A stretch of DNA of 64,000 nt from Acanthosepion lycidas (GCA_963932145.1 OZ010580.1:4212634-4276633), one strand, 5' to 3'; shown: positions 23,631-37,076, counted from the first letter of the stretch. Program-made: numbers and translations. The notes: generated by a model not told the origin, from the letters alone.

Positions 23631-23688
23631 TGCATCGGCCGGGCCGCCCGCGTGGCAGGCGAGCATTCTACCACTGAACCACCGATGC
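23631..23688 (-). pseudogene. tRNA-Gly(GCC) pseudogene (U12), deletion on a recombinant unit
   Basis: Same 13-bp deletion, but on an F3/T8 background instead of F2/T7. The exchange point lies between the T run and the tRNA. Confidence 0.93.
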
Positions 23689-25094
23689 TAGCGACGTACG
23701 CAGTAGCTCGTCTCTTCATATTTTTAATTTTATTATGTATTTTTCAGTCAGAAATATCACGAATGGATAAATCAACTTTGATCACTGGATATAAAATATA
23801 CAATTATAAATTGTTTCATCTTTCTAGAAAGTATATCTATACATTGACGTTTATAAGGAAGTTGGGATGGAAAACACTGAGTAATGAATAAATGAACATT
23901 TCGATAATCAAGTCTTTATTTAATAACGGCCAAGACGTAGTAAAATAAACGCTGGAAATTTCAATACGCTTAAAACCGACTTTTGCTTTGCAATAGGGAC
24001 TCGTATCACACAACGAATTTTCAAGTTGCGATGATTATACAAACTTTTGCAAGAAATTAGGCCAAAATATGGAACGAAAAATTAACTGTTAAATGGAATT
24101 CATGTTTTATCACGATGAAAAACGTGTCAATTAAATGAGAATGAGAATAAAATCTTTCATGTCTGCCGGTTGAATATGAAATGATTTTTTGTCGAATTAC
24201 ACAGGTTTTAGCAATTATAAAAGAAAAGCGAAGTGAAAAAATTCAAAGAAAGTAACACCACGTCTACTATAATATGAGGTTACTTGAATAGATCAATATG
24301 TCAGAATATATGCAAAGAAATAATTTCGCCAGCGATTGGAAGGAGAGTAACTGACTTACGCTCAGTAAAATGATATTCGTGATAATAGCAATTTCAAAAC
24401 AATGATGATGTTATACTTATTCAACTATTATTTATGTTTCGATAAAAGTTCATTGCATCTTTACAAATATGTGACAAGAGATAAAAACTGAAAATCATAC
24501 AAAACTTTAAGAGGAAATGAGTCGGGTTTCGTTGTCTCCAGAGCAAGCACTGAAATGAATTCATTATAACTGGCGAGTCACACAAGCACACCAACACGCA
24601 ACACTTGTAGGGTAAAAATATGTATTCCGACAAAGGTTTTCCTTCTTAATGTTCGACGTGATAGGAAACGAGAAAATGTGCAACAGAAGTCTATCATATT
24701 AAGAGGAGACACGTGCGTGTAATTTTAACGCGGGAATGAATGGAAGGGCATGGATTTGCCGCTTATGGGGCGGAATGAAATATTCAGTAAAAAAACAAAC
24801 AAACATACGCGCACGAGAGACATCATGTACTATATACCGTCAGATTATTACAATTTATCGTGTCGCTTGTATTGTGTGAAGTTGAAAAATCTTTTCGACG
24901 GTGCGAAAATTATAGAAAACAATATTGGATATAAAATAATGAAAATTGTTGTTTATCTCGGTGTAGAAATTTTCGACTACTTCGATGTTGTTTGTACTCA
25001 GTAGTAATGTATATTCGATAGGAAATAAAAGTAATGAAACAATGTCTGTTTGACTGCTTGTTAAATAAAAGCTCATTTAAGAGCTTTGCAAATC
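23689..25094. other. Long spacer L13, family F3 (1406 bp), no gene seen
   Basis: Reference type up to the AAGAGCTTTGC variant (about 25079) just before 5S, which marks the start of the U2/U13/U17 haplotype. Confidence 0.75.
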
Positions 25095-25213
25095 GTTTAC
25101 GGCCATATCACGTTGAACACACCGGTTCTCGTCCGATCACCGAAGTTAAGCAACGTCGAGCCTGGTCAGTACTTGGATGGGTGATCGCTTGGGAATACCA
25201 GGTGCTGTAAGTG
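25095..25213 (+). rRNA. 5S rRNA: 5S ribosomal RNA (U13), C91T variant
   Basis: Full length with C91T at 25185; T9 downstream. Counterpart of U2 and U17. Confidence 0.96.
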
Positions 25214-25601
25214 CTTTTTCTTCGAACCTTCAAATATTCACTAATTTTCGACGCTTTCACTATCTACTACTACATTTCTAACATAGAGATTTTGATTTGC
25301 TAAAATTTCCTTTAAATTTAAATTTTTTTTTACGAAAAAATACAAAACATTGGCACTGCATTGTTTTAGTCAAACAAATAAGACACGGATAATTCGAAAA
25401 ATCTTGCCTCGATAAATTTATCAGGAACGGAATTCGAGTATCACATCTCTTCAAATGGCACACGTAGAATCGAAGAACAACACTGATGAAAGCTGAAGGG
25501 CTTAAAAGACATCAGCATGTGGTCAAACGTAAGCGATCTGAGAGACACCTTTTACTGGATTAAAAGATTGCACGACAACACATTGGTGGTGCCTACAACA
25601 T

Positions 25602-25672
25602 TGCATCGGCCGGGAATCGAACCCGGGCCGCCCGCGTGGCAGGCGTGCATTCTACCATTGAACCACCGATGC
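25602..25672 (-). tRNA. tRNA-Gly(GCC): tRNA-Gly(GCC) (U13), variant with anticodon-stem mismatch
   Basis: Same A15 and A28 substitutions as in U2; T arm and B box intact. Confidence 0.9.
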
Positions 25673-27074
25673 TAGCGACGTACCCAGTAGCTCGTCTCTT
25701 CATATTTTTAATTTTATTATGTATTTTTCAGTCAGAAATATCACGAATGGATAAATCAACTTTGATCACTGGATATAAAATATACAATTATAAATTGTTT
25801 CATCTTTCTAGAAAGTATATCTATACACTGACGTTTATAAGGAAGTTGGGATGGAAAACACTGAGTAATGAATAAATGAACATTTCGATAATCAAGTCTT
25901 TATTTAATAACGGCCAAAAATAAACGCTGGAAATTTCAATACGCTTAAAACCGACTTTTGCTTTGCAATAGGGACTCGTATCACACAACGAATTTTCAAG
26001 TTGCGATGATTATACAAACTTTTGCAAGAAATTAGGCCAAAATATGGAACGAAAAATTAACTGTTAAATGGAATTCATGTTTTATCACGATGAAAAACGT
26101 GTCAATTAAATGAGAATGAGAATAAAATCTTTCATGTCTGCCGGTTGAATATGAAATGATTTTTTGTCGAATTACACAGGTTTTAGCAATTATAAAAGAA
26201 AAGCGAAGTGAAAAAATTCAAAGAAAGTAACACCACGTCTACTATAATATGAGGTTACTTGAATAGTTCAATTCAATATGTCAGAATATATGCAAAGAAA
26301 TAATTTCGCCAGCGATTGGAAGGAGAGTAACTGACTCACGCTCAGTAAAATGATATTCGTGATAATAGCAATTTCAAAACAATGATGATGTTATACTTAT
26401 TCAACTATTATTTATGTTTCGATAAAAGTTCATTGCATCTTTACAAATATGTGACAAGAGATAAAAACTGAAAATCATACAAAACTTTAAGAGGAAATGA
26501 GTCGGGTTTCGTTGTCTCCAGAGCAAGCACTGAAATGAATTCATTATAACTGGCGAGTCACACAAGCACACCAACACGCAACACTTGTAGGGTAAAAATA
26601 TGTATTCCGACAAAGGTTTTCCTTCTTAATGTTCGACGTGATAGGAAACGAGAAAATGTGCAACAGAAGTCTATCATATTAAGAGGAGACACGTGCGTGT
26701 AATTTTAACGCGGGAATGAATGGAAGGGCATGGATTTGCCGCTTATGGGGCGGAATGAAATATTCAGTAAAAAAACAAACAAACATACGCGCACGAGAGA
26801 CATCATGTACTATATACCGTCAGATTATTACAATTTATCGTGTCGCTTGTATTGTGTGAAGTTGAAAAATCTTTTCGACGGTGCGAAAATTATAGAAAAC
26901 AATATTGGATATAAAATAATGAAAATTGTTGTTTATCTCGGTGTAGAAATTTTCGACTACTTCGATGTTGTTTGTACTCAGTAGTAATGTATATTCGATA
27001 GGAAATAAAAGTAATGAAACAATGTCTGTTTGACTGCTTGTTAAATAAAAGCTCATTTAAGAGTTTTGCAAATC
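25673..27074. other. Long spacer L14, family F1 (1402 bp), no gene seen
   Basis: It has the F1 indels near 25915 and 26267, CTATACACTG near 25822 and CTGACTCACG near 26331. Confidence 0.75.
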
Positions 27075-27193
27075 GTTTACGGCCATATCACGTTGAACAC
27101 ACCGGTTCTCGTCCGATCACCGAAGTTAAGCAACGTCGAGCCTGGTCAGTACTTGGATGGGTGACCGCTTGGGAATACCAGGTGCTGTAAGTG
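27075..27193 (+). rRNA. 5S rRNA: 5S ribosomal RNA (U14), consensus copy
   Basis: Full length consensus, although it follows an F1 spacer, which elsewhere usually precedes G51T copies. Confidence 0.97.
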
Positions 27194-27580
27194 CTTTTTC
27201 TTCGAACCTTCAAATATTCACTAATTTTCGACGCTTTCACTATCTACTACTACATTTCTAACATAGAGATTTTGATTTGCTAAAATTTCCTTTAAATTTA
27301 AATTTTTTTTACGAAAAAATACAAAACATTGGCACTGCATTGTTTTAGTCAAACAAATAAGACACGGATAATTCGAAAAATCTTGCCTCGATAAATTTAT
27401 CAGGAACGGAATTCGAGTATCACATCTCTTCAAATGGCACACGTAGAATCGAAGAACAACACTGATGAAAGCTGAAGGGCTTAAGAGACATCAGCATGTG
27501 GTCAAACGTAAGCGATCTGAGAGACACCTTTTACTGGATTAAAAGATTGCACGACAACACATTAGTGGTGACTACAACAT

Positions 27581-27651
27581 TGCATCGGCCGGGAATCGAA
27601 CCCGGGCCGCCCGCGTGGCAGGCGAGCATTCTACCACTGAACCACCGATGC
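27581..27651 (-). tRNA. tRNA-Gly(GCC): tRNA-Gly(GCC) (U14), canonical copy
   Basis: Intact gene with ATTAGTGG in the 3' flank (27564). Confidence 0.96.
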
Positions 27652-29055
27652 TAGCGACGTACGCAGTAGCTCGTCTCTTCATATTTTTAATTTTATTATG
27701 TATTTTTCAGTCAGAAATATCACGAATGGATAAATCAACTTTGATCACTGGATATAAAATATACAATTATAAATTGTTTCATCTTTCTAGAAAGTATATC
27801 TATACATTGACGTTTATAAGGAAGTTGGGATGGAAAACACTGAGTAATGAATAAATGAACATTTCGATAATCAAGTCTTTATTTAATAACGGCCAAGACG
27901 TAGTAAAATAAACGCTGGAAATTTCAATACGCTTAAAACCGACTTTTGCTTTGCAATAGGGACTCGTATCACACAACGAATTTTCAAGTTGCGATGATTA
28001 TACAAACTTTTGCAAGAAATTAGGCCAAAATATGGAACGAAAAATTAACTGTTAAATGGAATTCATGTTTTATCACGATGAAAAACGTGTCAATTAAATG
28101 AGAATGAGAATAAAATCTTTCATGTCTGCCGGTTGAATATGAAATGATTTTTTGTCGAATTACACAGGTTTTAGCAATTATAAAAGAAAAGCGAAGTGAA
28201 AAAATTCAAAGAAAGTAACACCACGTCTACTATAATATGAGGTTACTTGAATAGATCAATATGTCAGAATATATGCAAAGAAATAATTTCGCCAGCGATT
28301 GGAAGGAGAGTAACTGACTTACGCTCAGTAAAATGATATTCGTGATAATAGCAATTTCAAAACAATGATGATGTTATACTTATTCAACTATTATTTATGT
28401 TTCGATAAAAGTTCATTGCATCTTTACAAATATGTGACAAGAGATAAAAACTGAAAATCATACAAAACTTTAAGAGGAAATGAGTCGGGTTTCGTTGTCT
28501 CCAGAGCAAGCACTGAAATGAATTCATTATAACTGGCGAGTCACACAAGCACACCAACACGCAACACTTGTAGGGTAAAAATATGTATTCCGACAAAGGT
28601 TTTCCTTCTTAATGTTCGACGTGATAGGAAACGAGAAAATGTGCAACAGAAGTCTATCATATTAAGAGGAGACACGTGCGTGTAATTTTAACGCGGGAAT
28701 GAATGGAAGGGCATGGATTTGCCGCTTATGGGGCGGAATGAAATATTCAGTAAAAAAACAAACAAACATACGCGCACGAGAGACATCATGTACTATATAC
28801 CGTCAGATTATCACAATTTATCGTGTCGCTTGTATTGTGTGAAGTTGAAAAATCTTTTCGACGGTGCGAAAATTATAGAAAACAATATTGGATATAAAAT
28901 AATGAAAATTGTTGTTTATCTCGGTGTAGAAATTTTCGACTACTTCGATGTTGTTTGTACTCAGTAGTAATGTATATTCGATAGGAAATAAAAGTAATGA
29001 AACAGTCTGTTTGACTGCTTGTTAAATAAAAGCTCATTTAAGAGTTTTGCAAATC
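27652..29055. other. Long spacer L15, family F2 (1404 bp), no gene seen
   Basis: It has TTATCACAAT near 28809 and the 2-bp deletion near 29001. Confidence 0.75.
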
Positions 29056-29174
29056 GTTTACGGCCATATCACGTTGAACACACCGGTTCTCGTCCGATCA
29101 CCGAAGTTAAGCAACGTCGAGCCTGGTCAGTACTTGGATGGGTGACCGCTTGGGAATACCAGGTGCTGTAAGTG
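29056..29174 (+). rRNA. 5S rRNA: 5S ribosomal RNA (U15), consensus copy
   Basis: Full length consensus; T7 downstream. Confidence 0.97.
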
Positions 29175-29560
29175 CTTTTTCTTCGAACCTTCAAATATTC
29201 ACTAATTTTCGACGCTTTCACTATCTACTACTACATTTCTAACATAGAGATTTTGATTTGCTAAAATTTCCTTTAAATTTAAATTTTTTTACGAAAAAAT
29301 ACAAAACATTGGCACTGCATTGTTTTAGTCAAACAAATAAGACACGGATAATTCGAAAAATCTTGCCTCGATAAATTTATCAGGAACGGAATTCGAGTAT
29401 CACATCTCTTCAAATGGCACACGTAGAATCGAAGAACAACACTGATGAAAGCTGAAGGGCTTAAGAGACATCAGCATGTGGTCAAACGTAAGCGATCTGA
29501 GAGACACCTTTTACTGGATTAAAAGATTGCACGACAACACATTGGTGGTGACTACAACAT

Positions 29561-29618
29561 TGCATCGGCCGGGCCGCCCGCGTGGCAGGCGAGCATTCTA
29601 CCACTGAACCACCGATGC
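29561..29618 (-). pseudogene. tRNA-Gly(GCC) pseudogene (U15), 13-bp T-arm deletion
   Basis: Full deletion haplotype; counterpart of U11 at +7900. Confidence 0.93.
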
Positions 29619-31024
29619 TAGCGACGTACGCAGTAGCTCGTCTCTTCATATTTTTAATTTTATTATGTATTTTTCAGTCAGAAATATCACGAATGGATAA
29701 ATCAACTTTGATCACTGGATATAAAATATACAATTATAAATTGTTTCATCTTTCTAGAAAGTATATCTATACATTGACGTTTATAAGGAAGTTGGGATGG
29801 AAAACACTGAGTAATGAATAAATGAACATTTCGATAATCAAGTCTTTATTTAATAACGGCCAAGACGTAGTAAAATAAACGCTGGAAATTTCAATACGCT
29901 TAAAACCGACTTTTGCTTTGCAATAGGGACTCGTATCACACAACGAATTTTCAAGTTGCGATGATTATACAAACTTTTGCAAGAAATTAGGCCAAAATAT
30001 GGAACGAAAAATTAACTGTTAAATGGAATTCATGTTTTATCACGATGAAAAACGTGTCAATTAAATGAGAATGAGAATAAAATCTTTCATGTCTGCCGGT
30101 TGAATATGAAATGATTTTTTGTCGAATTACACAGGTTTTAGCAATTATAAAAGAAAAGCGAAGTGAAAAAATTCAAAGAAAGTAACACCACGTCTACTAT
30201 AATATGAGGTTACTTGAATAGATCAATATGTCAGAATATATGCAAAGAAATAATTTCGCCAGCGATTGGAAGGAGAGTAACTGACTTACGCTCAGTAAAA
30301 TGATATTCGTGATAATAGCAATTTCAAAACAATGATGATGTTATACTTATTCAACTATTATTTATGTTTCGATAAAAGTTCATTGCATCTTTACAAATAT
30401 GCGACAAGAGATAAAAACTGAAAATCATACAAAACTTTAAGAGGAAATGAGTCGGGTTTCGTTGTCTCCAGAGCAAGCACTGAAATGAATTCATTATAAC
30501 TGGCGAGTCACACAAGCACACCAACACGCAACACTTGTAGGGTAAAAATATGTATTCCGACAAAGGTTTTCCTTCTTAATGTTCGACGTGATAGGAAACG
30601 AGAAAATGTGCAACAGAAGTCTATCATATTAAGAGGAGACACGTGCGTGTAATTTTAACGCGGGAATGAATGGAAGGGCATGGATTTGCCGCTTATGGGG
30701 CGGAATGAAATATTCAGTAAAAAAACAAACAAACATACGCGCACGAGAGACATCATGTACTATATACCGTCAGATTATTACAATTTATCGTGTCGCTTGT
30801 ATTGTGTGAAGTTGAAAAATCTTTTCGACGGTGCGAAAATTATAGAAAACAATATTGGATATAAAATAATGAAAATTGTTGTTTATCTCGGTGTAGAAAT
30901 TTTCGACTACTTCGATGTTGTTTGTACTCAGTAGTAATGTATATTCGATAGGAAATAAAAGTAATGAAACAATGTCTGTTTGACTGCTTGTTAAATAAAA
31001 GCTCATTTAAGAGTTTTGCAAATC
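29619..31024. other. Long spacer L16, family F3 (1406 bp), no gene seen
   Basis: It carries the GCGACAAG variant at 30401, as in L12. Confidence 0.75.
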
Positions 31025-31143
31025 GTTTACGGCCATATCACGTTGAACACACCGGTTCTCGTCCGATCACCGAAGTTAAGCAACGTCGAGCCTGGTCAGT
31101 ACTTGGATGGGTGACCGCTTGGGAATACCAGGTGCTGTAAGTG
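31025..31143 (+). rRNA. 5S rRNA: 5S ribosomal RNA (U16), consensus copy
   Basis: Full length consensus on the same recombinant unit type as U12. Confidence 0.97.
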
Positions 31144-31530
31144 CTTTTTCTTCGAACCTTCAAATATTCACTAATTTTCGACGCTTTCACTATCTACTAC
31201 TACATTTCTAACATAGAGATTTTGATTTGCTAAAATTTCCTTTAAATTTAAATTTTTTTTACGAAAAAATACAAAACATTGGCACTGCATTGTTTTAGTC
31301 AAACAAATAAGACACGGATAATTCGAAAAATCTTGCCTCGATAAATTTATCAGGAACGGAATTCGAGTATCACATCTCTTCAAATGGCACACGTAGAATC
31401 GAAGAACAACACTGATGAAAGCTGAAGGGCTTAAGAGACATCAGCATGTGGTCAAACGTAAGCGATCTGAGAGACACCTTTTACTGGATTAAAAGATTGC
31501 ACGACAACACATTGGTGGTGACTACAACAT

Positions 31531-31588
31531 TGCATCGGCCGGGCCGCCCGCGTGGCAGGCGAGCATTCTACCACTGAACCACCGATGC
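31531..31588 (-). pseudogene. tRNA-Gly(GCC) pseudogene (U16), deletion on a recombinant unit
   Basis: 13-bp deletion on an F3/T8 background; counterpart of U12 at +7900. Confidence 0.93.
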
Positions 31589-32994
31589 TAGCGACGTACG
31601 CAGTAGCTCGTCTCTTCATATTTTTAATTTTATTATGTATTTTTCAGTCAGAAATATCACGAATGGATAAATCAACTTTGATCACTGGATATAAAATATA
31701 CAATTATAAATTGTTTCATCTTTCTAGAAAGTATATCTATACATTGACGTTTATAAGGAAGTTGGGATGGAAAACACTGAGTAATGAATAAATGAACATT
31801 TCGATAATCAAGTCTTTATTTAATAACGGCCAAGACGTAGTAAAATAAACGCTGGAAATTTCAATACGCTTAAAACCGACTTTTGCTTTGCAATAGGGAC
31901 TCGTATCACACAACGAATTTTCAAGTTGCGATGATTATACAAACTTTTGCAAGAAATTAGGCCAAAATATGGAACGAAAAATTAACTGTTAAATGGAATT
32001 CATGTTTTATCACGATGAAAAACGTGTCAATTAAATGAGAATGAGAATAAAATCTTTCATGTCTGCCGGTTGAATATGAAATGATTTTTTGTCGAATTAC
32101 ACAGGTTTTAGCAATTATAAAAGAAAAGCGAAGTGAAAAAATTCAAAGAAAGTAACACCACGTCTACTATAATATGAGGTTACTTGAATAGATCAATATG
32201 TCAGAATATATGCAAAGAAATAATTTCGCCAGCGATTGGAAGGAGAGTAACTGACTTACGCTCAGTAAAATGATATTCGTGATAATAGCAATTTCAAAAC
32301 AATGATGATGTTATACTTATTCAACTATTATTTATGTTTCGATAAAAGTTCATTGCATCTTTACAAATATGTGACAAGAGATAAAAACTGAAAATCATAC
32401 AAAACTTTAAGAGGAAATGAGTCGGGTTTCGTTGTCTCCAGAGCAAGCACTGAAATGAATTCATTATAACTGGCGAGTCACACAAGCACACCAACACGCA
32501 ACACTTGTAGGGTAAAAATATGTATTCCGACAAAGGTTTTCCTTCTTAATGTTCGACGTGATAGGAAACGAGAAAATGTGCAACAGAAGTCTATCATATT
32601 AAGAGGAGACACGTGCGTGTAATTTTAACGCGGGAATGAATGGAAGGGCATGGATTTGCCGCTTATGGGGCGGAATGAAATATTCAGTAAAAAAACAAAC
32701 AAACATACGCGCACGAGAGACATCATGTACTATATACCGTCAGATTATTACAATTTATCGTGTCGCTTGTATTGTGTGAAGTTGAAAAATCTTTTCGACG
32801 GTGCGAAAATTATAGAAAACAATATTGGATATAAAATAATGAAAATTGTTGTTTATCTCGGTGTAGAAATTTTCGACTACTTCGATGTTGTTTGTACTCA
32901 GTAGTAATGTATATTCGATAGGAAATAAAAGTAATGAAACAATGTCTGTTTGACTGCTTGTTAAATAAAAGCTCATTTAAGAGCTTTGCAAATC
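31589..32994. other. Long spacer L17, family F3 (1406 bp), no gene seen
   Basis: Reference type with AAGAGCTTTGC just before 5S, as in L13. Confidence 0.75.
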
Positions 32995-33113
32995 GTTTAC
33001 GGCCATATCACGTTGAACACACCGGTTCTCGTCCGATCACCGAAGTTAAGCAACGTCGAGCCTGGTCAGTACTTGGATGGGTGATCGCTTGGGAATACCA
33101 GGTGCTGTAAGTG
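32995..33113 (+). rRNA. 5S rRNA: 5S ribosomal RNA (U17), C91T variant
   Basis: Full length with C91T at 33085; T9 downstream. Confidence 0.96.
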
Positions 33114-33501
33114 CTTTTTCTTCGAACCTTCAAATATTCACTAATTTTCGACGCTTTCACTATCTACTACTACATTTCTAACATAGAGATTTTGATTTGC
33201 TAAAATTTCCTTTAAATTTAAATTTTTTTTTACGAAAAAATACAAAACATTGGCACTGCATTGTTTTAGTCAAACAAATAAGACACGGATAATTCGAAAA
33301 ATCTTGCCTCGATAAATTTATCAGGAACGGAATTCGAGTATCACATCTCTTCAAATGGCACACGTAGAATCGAAGAACAACACTGATGAAAGCTGAAGGG
33401 CTTAAAAGACATCAGCATGTGGTCAAACGTAAGCGATCTGAGAGACACCTTTTACTGGATTAAAAGATTGCACGACAACACATTGGTGGTGCCTACAACA
33501 T

Positions 33502-33572
33502 TGCATCGGCCGGGAATCGAACCCGGGCCGCCCGCGTGGCAGGCGTGCATTCTACCATTGAACCACCGATGC
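33502..33572 (-). tRNA. tRNA-Gly(GCC): tRNA-Gly(GCC) (U17), variant with anticodon-stem mismatch
   Basis: Same A15 and A28 substitutions as in U2 and U13. Confidence 0.9.
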
Positions 33573-34974
33573 TAGCGACGTACCCAGTAGCTCGTCTCTT
33601 CATATTTTTAATTTTATTATGTATTTTTCAGTCAGAAATATCACGAATGGATAAATCAACTTTGATCACTGGATATAAAATATACAATTATAAATTGTTT
33701 CATCTTTCTAGAAAGTATATCTATACACTGACGTTTATAAGGAAGTTGGGATGGAAAACACTGAGTAATGAATAAATGAACATTTCGATAATCAAGTCTT
33801 TATTTAATAACGGCCAAAAATAAACGCTGGAAATTTCAATACGCTTAAAACCGACTTTTGCTTTGCAATAGGGACTCGTATCACACAACGAATTTTCAAG
33901 TTGCGATGATTATACAAACTTTTGCAAGAAATTAGGCCAAAATATGGAACGAAAAATTAACTGTTAAATGGAATTCATGTTTTATCACGATGAAAAACGT
34001 GTCAATTAAATGAGAATGAGAATAAAATCTTTCATGTCTGCCGGTTGAATATGAAATGATTTTTTGTCGAATTACACAGGTTTTAGCAATTATAAAAGAA
34101 AAGCGAAGTGAAAAAATTCAAAGAAAGTAACACCACGTCTACTATAATATGAGGTTACTTGAATAGTTCAATTCAATATGTCAGAATATATGCAAAGAAA
34201 TAATTTCGCCAGCGATTGGAAGGAGAGTAACTGACTCACGCTCAGTAAAATGATATTCGTGATAATAGCAATTTCAAAACAATGATGATGTTATACTTAT
34301 TCAACTATTATTTATGTTTCGATAAAAGTTCATTGCATCTTTACAAATATGTGACAAGAGATAAAAACTGAAAATCATACAAAACTTTAAGAGGAAATGA
34401 GTCGGGTTTCGTTGTCTCCAGAGCAAGCACTGAAATGAATTCATTATAACTGGCGAGTCACACAAGCACACCAACACGCAACACTTGTAGGGTAAAAATA
34501 TGTATTCCGACAAAGGTTTTCCTTCTTAATGTTCGACGTGATAGGAAACGAGAAAATGTGCAACAGAAGTCTATCATATTAAGAGGAGACACGTGCGTGT
34601 AATTTTAACGCGGGAATGAATGGAAGGGCATGGATTTGCCGCTTATGGGGCGGAATGAAATATTCAGTGAAAAAACAAACAAACATACGCGCACGAGAGA
34701 CATCATGTACTATATACCGTCAGATTATTACAATTTATCGTGTCGCTTGTATTGTGTGAAGTTGAAAAATCTTTTCGACGGTGCGAAAATTATAGAAAAC
34801 AATATTGGATATAAAATAATGAAAATTGTTGTTTATCTCGGTGTAGAAATTTTCGACTACTTCGATGTTGTTTGTACTCAGTAGTAATGTATATTCGATA
34901 GGAAATAAAAGTAATGAAACAATGTCTGTTTGACTGCTTGTTAAATAAAAGCTCATTTAAGAGTTTTGCAAATC
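33573..34974. other. Long spacer L18, family F1 (1402 bp), no gene seen
   Basis: F1 markers plus GTGAAAA near 34667, shared only with L3 at a shift of 29,698 bp. Confidence 0.75.
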
Positions 34975-35093
34975 GTTTACGGCCATATCACGTTGAACAC
35001 ACCGGTTCTCGTCCGATCACCGAATTTAAGCAACGTCGAGCCTGGTCAGTACTTGGATGGGTGACCGCTTGGGAATACCAGGTGCTGTAAGTG
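34975..35093 (+). rRNA. 5S rRNA: 5S ribosomal RNA (U18), G51T variant
   Basis: Full length with G51T at 35025; CTGTGAGAC lies downstream. Confidence 0.96.
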
Positions 35094-35480
35094 CTTTTTC
35101 TTCGAACCTTCAAATATTCACTAATTTTCGACGCTTTCACTATCTACTACTACATTTCTAACATAGAGATTTTGATTTGCTAAAATTTCCTTTAAATTTA
35201 AATTTTTTTTACGAAAAAATACAAAACATTGGCACTGCATTGTTTTAGTCAAACAAATAAGACACGGATAATTCGAAAAATCTTGCCTCGATAAATTTAT
35301 CAGGAACGGAATTCGAGTATCACATCTCTTCAAATGGCACACGTAGAATCGAAGAACAACACTGATGAAAGCTGAAGGGCTTAAGAGACATCAGCATGTG
35401 GTCAAACGTAAGCGATCTGTGAGACACCTTTTACTGGATTAAAAGATTGCACGACAACACATTGGTGGTGACTACAACAT

Positions 35481-35551
35481 TGCATCGGCCGGGAATCGAA
35501 CCCGGGCCGCCCGCGTGGCAGGCGAGCATTCTACCACTGAACCACCGATGC
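35481..35551 (-). tRNA. tRNA-Gly(GCC): tRNA-Gly(GCC) (U18), canonical copy
   Basis: Intact gene with TAAGGACG in the 5' flank. Confidence 0.96.
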
Positions 35552-36957
35552 TAAGGACGTACGCAGTAGCTCGTCTCTTCATATTTTTAATTTTATTATG
35601 TATTTTTCAGTCAGAAATATCACGAATGGATAAATCAACTTTGATCACTGGATATAAAATATACAATTATAAATTGTTTCATCTTTCTAGAAAGTATATC
35701 TATACATTGACGTTTATAAGGAAGTTGGGATGGAAAACACTGAGTAATGAATAAATGAACATTTCGATAATCAAGTCTTTATTTAATAACGGCCAAGACG
35801 TAGTAAAATAAACGCTGGAAATTTCAATACGCTTAAAACCGACTTTTGCTTTGCAATAGGGACTCGTATCACACAACGAATTTTCAAGTTGCGATGATTA
35901 TACAAACTTTTGCAAGAAATTAGGCCAAAATATGGAACGAAAAATTAACTGTTAAATGGAATTCATGTTTTATCACGATGAAAAACGTGTCAATTAAATG
36001 AGAATGAGAATAAAATCTTTCATGTCTGCCGGTTGAATATGAAATGATTTTTTGTCGAATTACACAGGTTTTAGCAATTATAAAAGAAAAGCGAAGTGAA
36101 AAAATTCAAAGAAAGTAACACCACGTCTACTATAATATGAGGTTACTTGAATAGATCAATATGTCAGAATATATGCAAAGAAATAATTTCGCCAGCGATT
36201 GGAAGGAGAGTAACTGACTTACGCTCAGTAAAATGATATTCGTGATAATAGCAATTTCAAAACAATGATGATGTTATACTTATTCATCTATTATTTATGT
36301 TTCGATAAAAGTTCATTGCATCTTTACAAATATGTGACAAGAGATAAAAACTGAAAATCATACAAAACTTTAAGAGGAAATGAGTCGGGTTTCGTTGTCT
36401 CCAGAGCAAGCACTGAAATGAATTCATTATAACTGGCGAGTCACACAAGCACACCAACACGCAACACTTGTAGGGTAAAAATATGTATTCCGACAAAGGT
36501 TTTCCTTCTTAATGTTCGACGTGATAGGAAACGAGAAAATGTGCAACAGAAGTCTATCATATTAAGAGGAGACACGTGCGTGTAATTTTAACGCGGGAAT
36601 GAATGGAAGAGCATGGATTTGCCGCTTATGGGGCGGAATGAAATATTCAGTAAAAAAACAAACAAACATACGCGCACGAGAGACATCATGTACTATATAC
36701 CGTCAGATTATTACAATTTATCGTGTCGCTTGTATTGTGTGAAGTTGAAAAATCTTTTCGACGGTGCGAAAATTATAGAAAACAATATTGGATATAAAAT
36801 AATGAAAATTGTTGTTTATCTCGGTGTAGAAATTTTCGACTACTTCGATGTTGTTTGTACTCAGTAGTAATGTATATTCGATAGGAAATAAAAGTAATGA
36901 AACAATGTCTGTTTGACTGCTTGTTAAATAAAAGCTCATTTAAGAGTTTTGCAAATC
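35552..36957. other. Long spacer L19, family F3 (1406 bp), no gene seen
   Basis: It has ATTCATCTATT (36282) but lacks the nearby 5-bp insertion of F4b, and has a private GGAAGAGCATGG near 36605. It may be a recombinant between F4b and F3. Confidence 0.75.
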
Positions 36958-37076
36958 GTTTACGGCCATATCACGTTGAACACACCGGTTCTCGTCCGAT
37001 CACCGAAGTTAAGCAACGTCGAGCCTGGTCAGTACTTGGATGGGTGACCGCTTGGGAATACCAGGTGCTGTAAGTG
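36958..37076 (+). rRNA. 5S rRNA: 5S ribosomal RNA (U19), consensus copy with extended terminator
   Basis: Full length consensus followed by the 22-bp terminator insertion, so the insertion is not tied to a particular 5S variant. Confidence 0.97.

Larger units (their letters stand above)
18440..26339. repeat. Higher-order repeat copy a (four monomers, 7900 bp)
   Basis: This block spans U10-U13. Its private markers recur exactly 7900 bp downstream: the ATTAGTGG variant beside tRNA 10 (19664 and 27564), the GCGACAAG variant (22501 and 30401), two deleted tRNAs in a row (U11, U12) and the variant tRNA of U13. The start phase is arbitrary. The matching stretch begins after about 18431, where L10 and L14 still differ, and ends near 26.7 kb. 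Identity was judged from markers, not from a full alignment. Confidence 0.85.
26340..34239. repeat. Higher-order repeat copy b (four monomers, 7900 bp)
   Basis: This block spans U14-U17 and has the same order as copy a: full tRNA, deleted, deleted, variant. Monomer lengths are the same (1967, 1970, 1984, 1979). Similarity to copy a is lost near 34.67 kb, where L18 has GTGAAAA and L14 has GTAAAAA. Confidence 0.85.
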
